A stretch of DNA of 64,000 bases. Origin: Oxyruncus cristatus. Its lineage: Eukaryota; Chordata; Aves; Passeriformes; Cotingidae. Positions 12,001 through 27,000 of this stretch are shown here, one piece after another. The notes below the pieces were generated by a model. The model was not told the origin of the DNA and made no database searches. It saw only the letters and a program-made list of their open reading frames with translations. The stretch's first letter is position 1. Every line of letters begins with the position of its first letter. The position numbers and the translations under genes were made by a program. The stretch is taken from NCBI GenBank assembly GCA_013399855.1, contig VXAY01006782.1, forward strand, positions 1,029,258-1,093,257. Direction: 5' to 3'.

Positions 12001-15000
12001 GGTGGATGAATTATATGTCTGCTGTTTGCTCTCATGACAGCCATTTTCAAACTCATGATAGTGACAATTAGAAATGGGTGGAATTTCAGATCGATACAAA
12101 ACTCTCCTTCGGAAAAATGTCAAAGTGGATCATTCATCACCTTGTCTTTCAGAAAAGGTTTCTGACCTGCAAGATTATCAAAAACAACACTTTTTTTTAA
12201 AGGGTGGGAAATTGATTTATAGAAAAAGGCAGGAAGGAGGACTTTTGTGTTCAGACTGATAATGGCCATTGCCTTTGGCTACTAATTGCTGCCCTGATTG
12301 TCTTTTCAGCCTATCTCCAGAAGGATGTCTGTCAAATCAGGGACATGTGGTAGTGCTGGAAGTTGAAAGATAATTCATTCAACACTGCAGCCAGGCCGCA
12401 GCAGGGGAGCGTCTGGTAGCTGTGCTGCCAGTGTGGAGTGGGTTGTCATACAGGCTGCTCTCCAGGAAAGGTTCATCTAAAACTTGGCAGTATACAATTA
12501 AACCTTAAGATATGTAACAGCCACAGTTAATGGAATGCAACAATAGGCAACCCCCCTCTTATCAGAAGCATTACTTTGTATTTACAAAAGTGAATTTCAA
12601 AGCAAGATTTGCAATATTTTGCTCTTTGTTTTTAAGATTTTATCACATTTATTTACATAATTCTATATTACTGTTAAAAATTTGAAAGAAACTTTTCAGT
12701 TTTGATTGAACTAAGTCTTTCGAATGATATAATTTGTGGTTTTTTGAAGTTGATTCTTTTAGTGGTGTTAATCAATTTCAGGCCATTTTGGTTTTGCCAT
12801 TTTTTTCATCTTGCTGAGAAATGAAAACTCCTGCAGTTATTTTTGTTGCTATTCTTCCTCTCCATCTGTTTCTGCATGTTGCACTGATAAATCAAAGTGT
12901 TCCACTAAGATCAGCAAGAAGTCTCCACATTTTTTCTTCTGTCAGAGCAACTTGTTGAGTACACCGTTGTCAACTGTGTTTTGAAAGTGGCATGAATTGT
13001 AACTGATACCAAACTCTTGATTAAGAAAAATGAGATCAAACCCCATTCTTTGTGTTAATCTGCCTTGTAAAGCTCAATAGTTGGTGGAGTCAACAGAGAG
13101 TGCATCAAGGAAGCTTTGAAAATAAAGTCTGATGGCAGAAGAGTATTTTAGATACAACTTTTTTTTTTTTTTTCCAAAATACACTTTTAAAATAGCAAAT
13201 CATTCTTTCCTCAGGCTTGCTGCTAAGCAAATTAGCGAGGCAGCAAATGTGCTCAAGATAGTATTTGTAGGGAGAGGCAATACGTTTTAATAGAGTAACT
13301 GGTAAATTTGGAAGACACAGGCAAGCTCCTGAACTTTGTTCAAGTCTGAAAAGAAGTTTGTGCTGCTCAAAACTTGTGTTTATTCCTGCTGTACAAACTG
13401 ATCTAATAAAAGATACTTGTCCTATTAAATTGGTTTCATATCCTGCTTTATATCATAGCTGCAACAGCACTGGTGTTAATTGCCCTATTTTTCTAGTTGA
13501 AGTTCCTATTTTCATGTGTGTTGCAGTTTTGAAAAGAACGCATTCAACAAACGTGTTGATATAACAAACACATAAATAAAACTTTCTCAGGAAATTCAGA
13601 TCTTTAAAGGCAATCACACTGCTGTTGCAGCTTTGGGAAAGGTACTAGAGATTCCCTGCAGGCCATGCAGTGTTGTGGCCTGCCCTGATCCAATCTTTAC
13701 ATTGCTGTGCAGTTTTTGGTTCCTTCTCACAACCTATTTTTTTTTCCTCTCTCCCTCTCTGCTGCTTGTGCCAGAGCATTATCAGATGAGCGTGCTGGAG
13801 TCCGCTCCTGTCAGCTCCACTGTGGGCCGTGTGGTTGCTAAAGACCTGGATGAAGGCATTAATGCAGAGATGAAATACAGTCTTGTGGATGGAGATGGCC
13901 TGGATGTCTTTGACATTAACACTGATCCTAATTACCAAGTTGGCATCATAACTGTGAGAAAGGTAGAAAAGTTTCCTTTTTATAGTAATTTATATGGCTA
14001 ACAGTCCTGCTTACCTTTTATGTGTGGAATATTCCCTTATGCCTTCAGGAACTTGGTTCCCATTACATGACAGTAACCCCTTTCCTGCTATAAACCATAA
14101 TTTCTTTAACATTTATTGCTAAAATATGAAAGCAGACTGTGTTCCTAGGAGCCACTTTTATAAAGTGGGGACAGCACATTAGCATAAACATGTCTTTTCC
14201 CTCTGAAGGAATGTTCTGATTCACTATTTATCTATTTAAATATTCTCTGTAGCTTAATTATCCTACAATGCAAGAAATTAGATCAATATTTGCATTTGAA
14301 CTGTACATATTTTTCACTCTGGTGTTCCACAAACAATAATAAAGCATGACTTAGAATTATTTATAAACCAATAAAACCCAGGCAGTGTTGTTTTTTTTAA
14401 TTGCTGCTTGAAGATCCATAAATGCTAATTAGGCTAGAAGAAGCTGTTGCTAAAATGGCAGCTGTGAAACTGCTAGTACTCTATACCACAGACTATGCAG
14501 GAAGGCATAGAGTATTTTGCTTAGGCTCCCTGCTATAGGATATTTATTCTGCAATCTTACATAAATGTTAGAAGTTCAACTCTGTTTCTAGGTTATGAAA
14601 TTGTAACCATATTTCTGCCTAAGCATATCTAGTGTACTAATAAGGAAGTATAGTTTCCATTTAAATAGCCTGGGATTAAATTGGGCACTAAAATGCAACA
14701 ATAAATGGGAGAGATTTGACCTTGCAAGCCTCTATGCCCTAGGGCAAAGCATTTAAGCTTGTATTTATGGTCACCTTTCCCCAACTCTTGTTTATGCATA
14801 CTAGTCCCTAAAGTTAAGCGTGTTTTCTGGAATGAAATAAATGTTGAATGCAAAGTCTAATGTAATTTTTCTCTCATTTATTGAATAAAACAAATAGTTT
14901 CCTTGGAGTAAATGTGTCAATAAGGTCGGCTTTTGTTATTATGAATAGAGTTTTCTAGATGGTATCAGGTACATGCTGATCAATACACCTTCTGTACATA

Positions 15001-18000
15001 AATATTTGTAACATTTGATATATGCCTGTAGCTTTATGTAATCTTGTGATTATCAATAGTCAAACAGTGGGAAAGTTGTTTTTTGGATCCCCTCAAGAAA
15101 GAAAAAAAATTAATTCAACTGATGTGGATAGAAAAGGATGTCAAAATAGGGGGACAGAGAGACAGAATTTCAAAACCCAGAATGAACTCTTATTTAAAAG
15201 AAAACAAAACTTTCTGTTTAATTTTTCTTGATGGATTTCCCAAATGAAACAACTAACACTTCTATCATGGGCGTCATAAAGCCAGAATTTACAGTTTCTC
15301 ACAGCAGGTCTTGCTAAATCCCTCCTGCATGGTGAACCTCTCAGTGCCTGACTCAGCACTGGGAGAAGGAAGGCAAGGACAAGGAGTAGTTTCCATGGGT
15401 TGCCTCTGCTCTTGGCTGTGTTTTGCAGCATGCTCAGTTCACAGGAGAAGGTAATCTCCTTTCCTTCTCCATGGGACAAGTATTGGAAAGAGGTTTAAAT
15501 GCACCCATGGGAGACAAATCTGATGAGAGGGCCACTGGTGTTGAGGCACTGGCACAGGAGATAAATAGGAGGGAAAGCCATCTTTGACAATGAAGGAGTC
15601 CAAGACAAACAGGAGCATCAAAAATGTGATGGTCTAGCACACTTGTTTGATTTTCTCATTTTTCTAACTTGATTATTCTAGGTGATTATGTGTTTTCATA
15701 ATGTAGTCGAGTTTTATAACTATTAAGTGTGCCTGTGATTTAATTGCCCTTTTTATAACTTAGCTTTTTAGTGTACATGCAGTGTTTCTCATGCAGTTTT
15801 CTTCCCATGGGAATCCTTTAAATATAATGGCCTCTTTCTTAGTATATGTTTAGGCACCTTTGCCTTGCACATTCCTTGCCAGATGGACAGTAAGTTTTAC
15901 TCGGTCCTGTGAATCTATCTTACTGCTATTTTTACAGCGCATAAATATGCAACTGGTAGGCCATAATGACTCTGCAGTAATGAGTATTATGTTCGTGGAT
16001 CTCAACAAATCCTTGCTGACAAGCGCTATCCCTGCAGTAGTCACTGATGTACCAGGTGGAACTGAGGGCAGCAGGAGAAAGTTTCAGATCATGTGTTTGC
16101 ACCTGCTGCCACAGATTGAACAGTTCGTACTGTATCACTCACTGTACAGCATCTCCAGCAAGACTGGACTGTCATGTCCCCAGGACAAAAAACCAGTTCC
16201 TGTTCCAGTCTTCATTCCTCACTTCCACATACTAAATGCTGAATGATTTTTGGTTTTATAATTTCAAGAAGCCCAGTCTTTAAGCAGGCATTTCTATGCA
16301 GAACATTAGTAATGGTAATTTTATTGTGAAGGCGTGAGATTTTGTATGTCCCTGCAATGTTTCTACATCTCAGGAAGAAGGAAGCTGTTGTGGCAGTAGA
16401 CAAGTACTGAAGACATGAATGAATTCAAGGGATGTTCAGGTTTAGGTTGGATATTAGAAAAAGGTTCTTCACAGAAGAAGAACCTCTTCCAGAGCGTGGT
16501 TGGGCACTGGAACAGGCTCCCCAGGGAAGTGGTCACAGCACCAAGCCTGACAGAGTTCAAGAAGCATTTGGATGACACTCTTGGGCTTGTGGTGTGACTC
16601 TTGGGGATGGTCCTGTGCAGAGCTAAGGATTGGACTTAAGGATCCTTGTGAATTCCTTCCAACTCAGCATATTCTGTGGTTCTGTGATTTTGTGATCAAA
16701 ACTCCACAGATTATACAAGTGAAAGGTTGTGAACATTTAACCACAGTGCTGTTGCTTGTAACTTCTGACTGCAACTTGGGAAGTGTGACTGTGTCCTCTA
16801 TAAGCTGTACCTCATGTGGTGAGAAATTTTTTTATATTTTGGACCGATATGACATCCATACTGTCATTCTGGTTTGTCAAATTCTTTTGGTTATTCTTAC
16901 CAAGATTGGTAAATTACACATTAAATGTGGAATTCCCTATTTAGTTCTAAGCAGGTTTTGGCAACACCTTATTTTCTTCAGGGATCTGTGAAAAGAGGAG
17001 GGGAGGGAGATGAAAAATTTATTTATTGAGCAGTTCAGTGTCAGCATTAATTAATTCTATATCCGTGTACAGCAAATACGTAGTTTTATCTAGATAGGAA
17101 ATCAAATTCATGAAACTAGTAAGAGAGGAAGCTGGACCCCTTTATCCATTAGAAAGGGAAAGGGAAAGGGAAAGGGAAAGGGAAAGGGAAAGGGAAAGGG
17201 AAAGGGAAAGGGAAAGGGAACTCCCTGTTTCAAATAATACTTAAGTATTTCATATTTTATACAAAGTGGAAGAGCTCCTTCAGGAAGACGTCAGGGATGG
17301 CTTATAATGCTTTGAAATTAAATTGTTCTCTAGACAGGGAGGAGATTCAAATCCTAGCACTCATCATACCTGGACTGTGAATGTGTGTTTAGGATACTTA
17401 CTGAAAGGAGGTGAAAAACCTCACTCCTGAGAGGGATGAATTGCTGATAAAAACTGGAACAGGATCTTGCAAGAGCAGCTGACCATGTTCCCTGCTCCCA
17501 CTGGAACTCTTTATCATTTGGCAGACAAGGCTCTCTGTAGGCAAGATTGCAGTCTCCTCAGGGAAAAAGAGATCATGCTAATAGGGACCTCCACCTTATG
17601 TGTGAGCATCCTTGTTCCTGCCACGAGAGTCATTTTTGAGGAACAGACTCTTCATACCTTTACCTGATTTTCAGGAACTCCCGTACTGTCTGTTTCTGCC
17701 TGTATTTTCATCATTGGTATGAAAAAGGCTATGTGAATCACAATGCAGTGGTGGTGTTGTAGCTTTTATTTTCATTTCAGCAAGAAGAATGAAATACTAT
17801 GTATTTTTAAGTGACCTACAAGTATTTGTCCTGTTTTTTTCAGTTCAGCTGTCAAATTAAATTTAAAAAGTATACAGTGCCATTTCTATTACTACACTTT
17901 CTATTCAACACTTTGTCTCCATCTGCAAATATTTATCTTTGTTGCCCTTATGATTGAAAATCATAGTAAATATTTATTTTTAAAAAGAAGCATAAGTTTA

Positions 18001-21000
18001 TATTAGAAGGCATATTTTACTTCTGAAAATTAAAATGATATGGCCTAAATCATATGGCTCATTGTGCCTAATGCTAGATATATTTTTCTCCTTAGCCTTT
18101 AAGTTTTGAAAGCAAGAAAAGCTACACCTTGAAAGTAGAGGGTGCCAACCCTCACCTGGAAATGCGGTTCCTGAATCTGGGTCCCTTCCGTGACACCACC
18201 ACTGTCCACATCAGCGTGGAGGATGTGGATGAACCTCCTGTGTTCGAGCCCAGCATCTACTTTGTGGAAGTGCCCGAGGATGTGGATATTGGAACCACCA
18301 TACAGATCATTTCTGCCAAGGACCCGGACGTGACCAACAACTCCATCAGGTCTGTCCTCTCTTTATGTGGTCCCCTATGAGTACTGCCTGGTGTGTCTGG
18401 TTGGTTGGTGAGGCAGTGATGGGGCTGAAAGAGCACAGGAGGGACTCTCCTTTTAGCCAGTAGTATTTGTCAGTGGATTTAGTGAAACCAGACCTCACAC
18501 TGAGGGAACTATCAAAGTAATGAAGGAGCTCACTCTTTTCTGTGGTGTGGAGAACATCAGCATCTAGCCTAGCAATGAGCTGATCAGCCATGTCCTGATA
18601 GCATACATCAAAAGCATAGCTGAGAACTTGCTACCATACTGATGGAAAGGTAATCAACTTACTTGTCCTTTCTTCCCCTTCTGTTTCAAAGCTTGCCTTC
18701 ATCAACAGCTCAAATACACAGCTACTTTTGGAGTAGATTGAATGCATGCTAATAAATACTCATGAACTGCTAAATTATCTAGTGTCTGGTGAAAGCTGCA
18801 GAGCTAGATATTCCCCTAAGAAAGGTAAAGGTGTATTTACAGCCATGGGAGTTTCATTGCTGCAACTCAGCAAGGAGCCAAAGGAGCAGATTTGTGTGAT
18901 CACAGCACTCTTTTCCACAGTGGCTGCCAGCCACTGCCAGCCCCATTTATCAGAGCAGACTGTTCTTCTCTGAGGCCAACCCACATACTAGTTTTCACAA
19001 CCTGCAGCAGCTCCTAGTGACTGCACATTGATTATCCCAGCAGGTTGGCTGCTTCTCCTATCTGAGAGAAGTTTTGGATGTTGACCTGATGTTTGCCTAA
19101 CCTTGCATCAGTCCAGCTTCTGAGATTTCTGTGTTCAGGAGCAGTCCTCGGAAATACAGGATGAAGTTCAAATATTGAGTATTAGGAATTTTTGAAGAAA
19201 GGGAAATCTAAATGAGCAATTCTGTGAGCTAGAAGATCTGAGAAGACACAAAGTGTGTTTTTCTTAATGATACTGCTTTCTGTGTTGCTACTCTAATTAT
19301 TTTCTTCAAACCTGCCACCTTAATATACCTTTTCTTTCTGACTACATTATAAGGTTATCATACTTCTCATGACATTGTCTCAAATTCTTCAGTAAAACTA
19401 TTATACTGTCTGCATCACAATTTCATTACCCTAAACTTTTTTCCACTCGCATCCTATTTTGCTGATTACTGTCTAGCATTATCCAAACACTGCAATGCAA
19501 ACAGACCTGTGCTAATCTGCCAAAAAATGGTATAATTCTGAGGACTATCAGAGGGTAGAACTGTTCATTGTTATTTTTAATGAGGTTTTTCTTAGTTTTC
19601 TTCAGAGCTTTGCAGTGACTCCATGGAACTCGAAACAGCACTCTACAAAGCACAGAATGTATCACTTAAGATACTAAAAAAAAAAAGGTTGTAAATATGT
19701 ACAGACTCTTTTGTAAGTCTGTTCCTTGACAACTTTCTTCCCCTTTTCTCCCTATCTTCCTCCCTTTCCATTTCCCTTTCTTTTCTCGTTCCTCCCCTCC
19801 TTTTCCCCCCACACCTTTTACTTACAAATGTAAATGACTGAGGTAAAGGAAACAGGGGGAAAAAAAGAATAAATACCATTTATAATGCTATCTAAAATGC
19901 AGATGTAAAGAATTAGTTCTCCTTTCCTCTCCTGTGGTCTCCTCCATCCATGCCAACTCTGTGCAGTATCAGTCCAGCACTGTGTGGTGGTTTGACCTTG
20001 GCTGGATGCCAGGCACCCACCCAGCCGCTCTGTCACTCCCCTTCCCAGCCAGACAGGGGAGAGAGTAAGATGGAAAACAACTCGTGGGTTGGGATAAGGC
20101 AGTTTATTAAAGCAGAGGCAAAGCAAAAGCTTGCACGTGCAAAAGTGAAGCGAAAGATAACACGATTTATTCTCTACTTCCCATCAGCAGCTTCTTGGCC
20201 ACTCCCGAGCAGCAGGGCTTCAGCACGTGTAAGGGTTCCTCAGCAGGCAGCCATTGGAGACAATGAATGCCCCCTTTCCTGCTCCTTGCCTCAGCTTTTA
20301 CACCTGAGCTGAAGTCATATGATATGGAATATCCCTTTGGTCAGTTTGGGTCAGCCGGCCTACGTGGGTCCCCTCCCAGGATCTTGCCCTTGACTGAGGA
20401 AGAAATGTTACCGTGCTGATGCTGTGCTCAGCAGTGGCCAAAACACCGGTGTGTTATCAACACCCTTCCAGCTGCCAATGCAAAGCACAGCACTGTGAGA
20501 GCTAATATGGGGAAATGAACTCCAGCTCAGCCAGACCCAATACACAGTGTTTTAGTCTTACTCTGCCTTCACTTTGCACAGGGCAAGGCAAGATAAAAAA
20601 AACAATAATCCCAGATACATACTTTGTTGCACAATCTGAATTCCATCTGAAATTAAAACTGTGATCTGGCCATTTTTTTGAGGACTAAGTAAGGAAATAT
20701 TTTGGAAGGGCTCCCTAAACACAGGGGAACTCTTAAATCCTCATTTTCCCAGCAACTGGAACCTGACTCCCACACTGAAATTCTGGTGGCTGGAAATATT
20801 CCATGATTATTGTTAAATTATTCAGGAAGATTATCTAAATAGTACAGGGGACACAAGCATGCAGGAACAGGTACTATTAACAAGAGAACCTAGGTGGAGA
20901 ATTCAGAAAAAGACTCCACCTGTGCCTCTTGACACTGGTGATTAATTCCACACCACTAATGACAAGGCTCTATTCAATTTCAGATATTTGTTGGCCTTAA

Positions 21001-24000
21001 ACTGTCAGAGAGAAATTCTTTTTATAGCCCTCATACAAGAATAATTATTACAGCAAAATACAGGAACACTTGTACTTATTTCCTAAATAAATCAAATGCC
21101 TGAGAAATCTCTTTTTTTAAGAAGGATTGGAAGGACTGGGAAGAAAAGGGATGAAAACCAGCCATCCCTCCCTCTTTGATTTTTCTGAGAAAGAGTGTAA
21201 AAGAATTTGCCATATATCAATAGTATTTTTTATCCCAGTTTAGTAAGTCCTTGTACAGTAAGTCCCTATATAAAGATCAGGCTGGCAGGCGTGTTTCAGT
21301 GAACGCATTCATGCTGAAAGGAGAAAATTCAGAAGAATGATCCCTGTTCAGCATCCATTACGATTAAAAGCTTTCAGTTCCCATCAACTTTGACAAAAGA
21401 ACCAAAAAGGACACTAAGTCTGAACTAGGCTGTGACATTTACCTGGGCAGATGTGTGGCTTTTGTCAAAGGATCCCTTACCATGATAGCAGTTATCTAGA
21501 AAGGCAACTCGTACAAACGGCTGTCAAGAGCAAGTTGATGCATATCAAGAGTACTGAGCATGGTACACACCGTGCAAAACCATCCCTCTGACCGCTTACA
21601 GCAGTGACATCTCTCAATCAGCTGCCTCCCTGCCCAAGTTTTCTGGCCTGCAGGTACCACCACAGTCCCCCATTCACCGGTGCAAGAAGCTTGTTCCCAG
21701 CACTAAACTGACATGATATTGGCTAGGCAGGTTTAGTAATTATGATGAATCAACTTCGCAGATGGAGCTGTTTTTCTGACTGGATGATATGAGAAAGCCA
21801 CTCATCATCCCTCTTGTGCTGACACAGCTCAATCAGTAGGATGCTCCAGGATGCAGGTGGAGTTTATTCCCCTGAAGGAGGAGAGAACACAGAAGTACAA
21901 GGAAGGGAACGGTTCCTTCTCATCAGCCTAGGTGCTCAGAGAATGAGCTGATGTGAAGTCATTTTCATCCTGTCTGAATTGTGCCTAAGGAACAGGCATA
22001 ATTATTTTGCTTAGAAAAAGAAGTCACACTCCTCACTGGCAGATTTTCTCTGTAAAGCAGATGTTCCTGTACTAAGCTGTGTTTCACTTTAAGGCTTCTT
22101 CCTCTAAATCTTCCTGCCTTCCAGTTCCATTCAAGTAGTGCTCCCCATTAAGTGCCATTAGGCACATGAACCCCTAGTTTTTCCTTCATCTCAGTCTGGA
22201 CCTATACAAGTCAAAGGAACACATAACTATGTTATGGAGGAGTGTGGATCTGCTGTGTATGACAGTATTCCCATTGCTGGATACTTTGTTGGCTATAACA
22301 AACAGTTTTCACAAGGGTTGCATAATATTTTTAATATGTACTCTTGCAGATACTCGATTGACAGGAGCAGTGATCCAGGGCGGTTCTTTTATGTCGACAT
22401 TACATCAGGAGCACTGATGACTGCAAGACCTCTTGACCGGGAGGACATTTCTTGGCACAACATCACTGTGCTGGCCATGGAGCTGAGTAAGGATAATGCA
22501 GACTGTATATAGATTAAAGAGATACAATAGACAAAGCAGGCTGAGAGACCTGAATTCAGCAGTTCACATATTGTTATGCACTGAGTGGGAAGCCGTATTA
22601 ACTGAATTACTCTTCTGACACCAACAAGCATTTTACTGCATTTTATTTATTTTTATGCTCATTTTCACAGGGTGGTGGGAGGCATAGAGGATGGCAATTA
22701 AATGCAGAGTCCTTCTTTTTCAAATCATTAGTATTCCAGGGATTTATTTAAAAGTCTTCCTGGTGTGTTTCTGGCAGAGTCCTATCACTTCAGAAGGGCT
22801 AGGCAGCTAAAGCAGACACTGCAAAGGCTGCACAACTGCTAGAGCTACGAATCGTACCCGGGAGGATTGAGTGGTGCAGGGACTGGTGGGCAGCAATGAT
22901 GCTACACTATTAGGTCACTAGTTAAAGTCTGCTCTGGTTCAGCAGCAAGTAAATGACATTGCCATCTGCTTGCTACATAAATAATGTGGGCCAGAGTGCT
23001 TTGGGATCTTCAAGTATGCTGAACTCATTATGCTTTTGGGTTTTACAGTGCGCTAAAACTCAGCTCAGGATTCATTTGTGCCAGATAATTTTCAAGGCTG
23101 TGAGAACAAGGAGATGCTCAGCATTCCATGGAGTCAGTATGAAAAATTTAGCTGAGTTTGAAATACTCACAGATGTGAGCTTCGTAAAGGAGCTTGGGAT
23201 ATATAAGCAAAGAAAAGGTTCACCGAGTCTTCACCTGAAATCTCTTTGGTTCACATAGCTTTTGCTCAGGATCCCATTTTATCTACTGAGGAGCAGCAGC
23301 TTTTTAGCAGCTTGCTGCCAATAGCTGAGTCATTCCTTGCATCTGAGAGAGCTCCCTGCACATCCAGGCTGTGTCAGAGATGGTGGGGCAGTTTGAGAGC
23401 AACAAACTTTCAAGAAGCTTGCCCAAAATGCAGTCAGCCAACTTGGAAAGCAGAGAATATTTCACAAGAGTTGGAGTGATTCTGCCATGTATTTGCAGGC
23501 TGTTCCAGATTATGGTGCCTTTCTGTGCCCTTTTAAGTAGTGAGACGAGCTGGTGAGATGATAGGATCTCACCTCCATCTGTTTTGACACCAGTTTTATT
23601 TTCAGCCACCAATGGCCACTGCTATTCCATGTACACACGAGTCTGTAAAAGCTGCCCCTGTAGCAGCACTTGAGGCTGAGAGCAATGTGAAGGCATGTCT
23701 TCCTTTGGTTCATCCTCCATCAGTCCTCTTGTCAGTTTTGTTCTGTATATGTGCAGCACAATATTTTAATTTAGGGAATAGTTTTAAGAACATCATAGTT
23801 GTGCAATTCTGAATAAAGCTCCCAATATTAAAGGTTAGATCAATATTACTAAGAATGTAAATGCAGATATTCATCTGCCACGATGATAGGTGTGTTAGAA
23901 AGATGTATGTATGGATATGTGGGAAACTGAAGGATTAAATTACAAATTAGGGAGAAACAATATAGTTTGAATATATCTCAATGACACAACGTGACACATA

Positions 24001-27000
24001 TTATGGGATACAGTACATTGAACATTTAAGAAAACTCCCTATTGTTTATATGATCATATAATTTCTTGCTATAAAGGGAGATACATTTGGAGATAAATGC
24101 GCAAAGTGGTATGGCTACAAAGAAGATGAGAATACTAATTTTAAAGAATTTTCTGGATTTTTGCACCTTTTCTGACCTCTTCATGTTTTTTTCCTTTGTG
24201 GTTAGAGTTGCATTTTATCATTAAATAAGGCGGGAGTGGGGGGAGGGAAGATGATCTGGGGCAGAAAAACAGACTAAGAAAAACAAATTATCCTGTGGCC
24301 ACTTAGTTTGGAATTTGTGAAGATATATGAAATGATGTATTGATTTACTAGCAAAGAAAGCTAATGAACCGGTGGGACAGAAACATCACAAATGATGTCA
24401 TGCAGAATGTAAAATTTTCATTGCCATTTTAAGCTTCACTGAAAGCTTTTCTGTACAATTTCATGTGTTAGTACATTTTAAACCCCTTTGTTCAAAGTAT
24501 CAACGACTTGACACTATTTTTGAGTTCAAGGAACAAAAATTCTGAGCAAAAGCATATCTGAACTGGAAAATTGTCATTTTTAACAAGCTCTAAATAACAA
24601 GTTTGTCCTTAAAAAGAATCTCTTCCTAATTCATACCACCAGTACGGAGGCTCCACAAATAGTATTGCCCAGTCAGAGGCTAGTTAAAAAAAGTTAAGGG
24701 GCACTGTCTAAAACTTTTGTTATAGAAATAGTTCCATTGGACGGAACCAAGTTGGAGTCTTTTACAGAATTTGTTTGTAAAAGATGGGATTAAATGGGAA
24801 GCTAGGGTAGGCTGAGAGTAGCATTTGTAACTTCACTCTGTCACACAATCCCCAAGTTACCACAGTTCCCAATGGGAAAATGTCATTTAATGCAAGCTAG
24901 TAGGACAAAACCTGCTTTACCTCTTGAGCAGAGTGAGGAGCAGCCATTTCCCCTTCCCATATATTGCCTTTCTTTATATTATGCCTCCTCCTTCCAGATA
25001 ACCCCTCGCAGGTGGGCAGTGTCTCTGTGACAGTGAAAGTCCTGGATGTGAACGATAATGCACCAGAGTTTGCAAGATTTTATGAAGCATTTGTTTGTGA
25101 AAATGCCAAAGCAGGGCAGGTAAGAAATGTTTGTAACACTAGGGGCTGGGAATGGGATGCTGTCCTACATGGAGGCAACATTCCAGAAAGGGTGAGTGTT
25201 GGAAAGAGGGCTCAGCTAGCCACATGTTTCCTCTGAACTCTCAGCAACAGCTGTCTGTGCATCATTCCAAAGGCAAGCATATTGCACTGGGATTAGCGTC
25301 ATATATAGCACCTCTTTTTTCTCTCCCACACCTCTTTTTTTCTCCTACAGTAGTTTCTAGGCTGACTGTGCAATACATTGTATAGATGAAATAAAGCCTT
25401 CCGCTGGGCAGGTGCCAGCAGGCAAACACCTGGTTTGTCCTGTAGCAGCATCAAAGAGAGAATTGTTATGAGAAGTGCCACAGAGTCAGCCCAGGCCACA
25501 TGTGACAGACAAGTCTTACTGTTAAGTGTTATAAGAGCCTTAGGCACACCTGGACTTATGGGAGCTGGACATAATATCAGCTTCAAAGGGGTGCCAAACA
25601 GAATATGTTTTACTGTGAACTGGAGAGAACAAAGAGTCAAAACAACACAAGGCTTCCCATTCCACACACTGTAAACCAGCACCTTCAAGCAAGTGGCAAA
25701 GCCTCTTTACTCCTCTCCCAAACTTCCATCAAAGCCCTTGAACAAGGTCACTGGTGTCACAGACAGACATGAGTTCACCCTCACTGGACCTGGTGCAAGC
25801 TCTACTGCTGATCGTTTGTAGGGAGGTGACCTCTTGCTTCACCACCCAGGGTCCATGGTGGTGGCCGGTGCCTCCTAATGCAAAGCTGACTAGCATAGTT
25901 TAAACACATAGACACACTGCTCATGATTTGTGAGGGTGTGCTGAAGCTTCTCCCAGCTGTGTGAAGCAGAATGAAATAGCTACTCACTGCTGGAACAATT
26001 GCCCTCACAACTGTCATATATAGGATACTTTCATCTCACTAATTTACTGTAATTAATAATATAGGGAATGGAAGTCATTGACTAGACTTTTTTCCTAGTT
26101 TCAAAGGGTGAGTGTCCTAAATAATAAACTTTCTGAGCTTATTGCTATGCACACTCATTTGGACTACTTCCTTCAGCAGAGAAAAACAAATTCTATTGCC
26201 ACATTTTAAAAAGCTCTGAAATCAGTTTTAAGGTGGTGAATAAGAATTTAAGGGTCTGTCATGTGCCTTTGAACCTCAAAATAACTTTCAAGTAAAAAAA
26301 TCCAGGTGAAGATTTATTCCTTGTCTAAAAGATGTCAGAATGTTTATTCAGGCAGAGCTCATTGTGCTTCAAGCTGTTAGACCTACTTTACCAAGCCTCT
26401 ATAGGTGAGGTGACAAATTGTTTTCTGGATTTAGCATTGTCTTAGTTTCTCTAGTTTGGTTTTACTTATTGCATATGCAGAGTGTCTGCATGGTTGGCTT
26501 TTATTTCTTTTTTACTGACATTGTGGAGAGAATTTTATTGATTTAAAATTAAAAGAATGGTAAAATAATCAACCTGACATCCTTTTCTACCTGCAAAATG
26601 AAGCTGAAAATAAGTATGGGCTTTCTTACAAGCTGTCTAATGCACAATGAGTCTTCTGAGAACCCTGGGCCCTCAAAAAAACGAAAAAGAAATGTGCAAC
26701 AGAAGATAGGGGAGCGTGAGAGGAAAGTGTCTGTTATTTGAAGCAAACTGAATATCTGCTCCTTTGTTTAAAAGGGATGTGCATGACCAGATGTGCATGA
26801 CCACAGCGAAACAGATGAAGCCTGCAAGGTCTTGAGTTTCTTATTGATTTATCTACTGTACTTCTGGAAGACAATTTTATTCAAATGTTCCAGTTACTTA
26901 TATTTATACACATAAAATATGTTATCTCTTTATTCACTCACATTATGAATATTTTGCTTCTCACCTGTGTCTACTTTTTTCTTATATGCTGTAGCTGATC

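Larger units (their letters stand above)
13963..18095 (+). other. Intron E, 4.1 kb
   Basis: Phase-0 intron from GTAGAA to TTCTCCTTAG. AT-rich. It contains a plus-strand CR1 fragment (about 16418-16695) and a GGGAAA hexanucleotide array (17151-17220). The rest is unique DNA in which I recognise nothing. Confidence 0.88.
18350..22349 (+). other. Intron F, 4.0 kb
   Basis: Phase-2 intron from GTCTGT to ACTCTTGCAG. It holds an 85-base polypyrimidine tract (about 19734-19818) and a full-length solo LTR (19983-20544). The remaining sequence is unique and I recognise nothing else in it. Confidence 0.88.
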
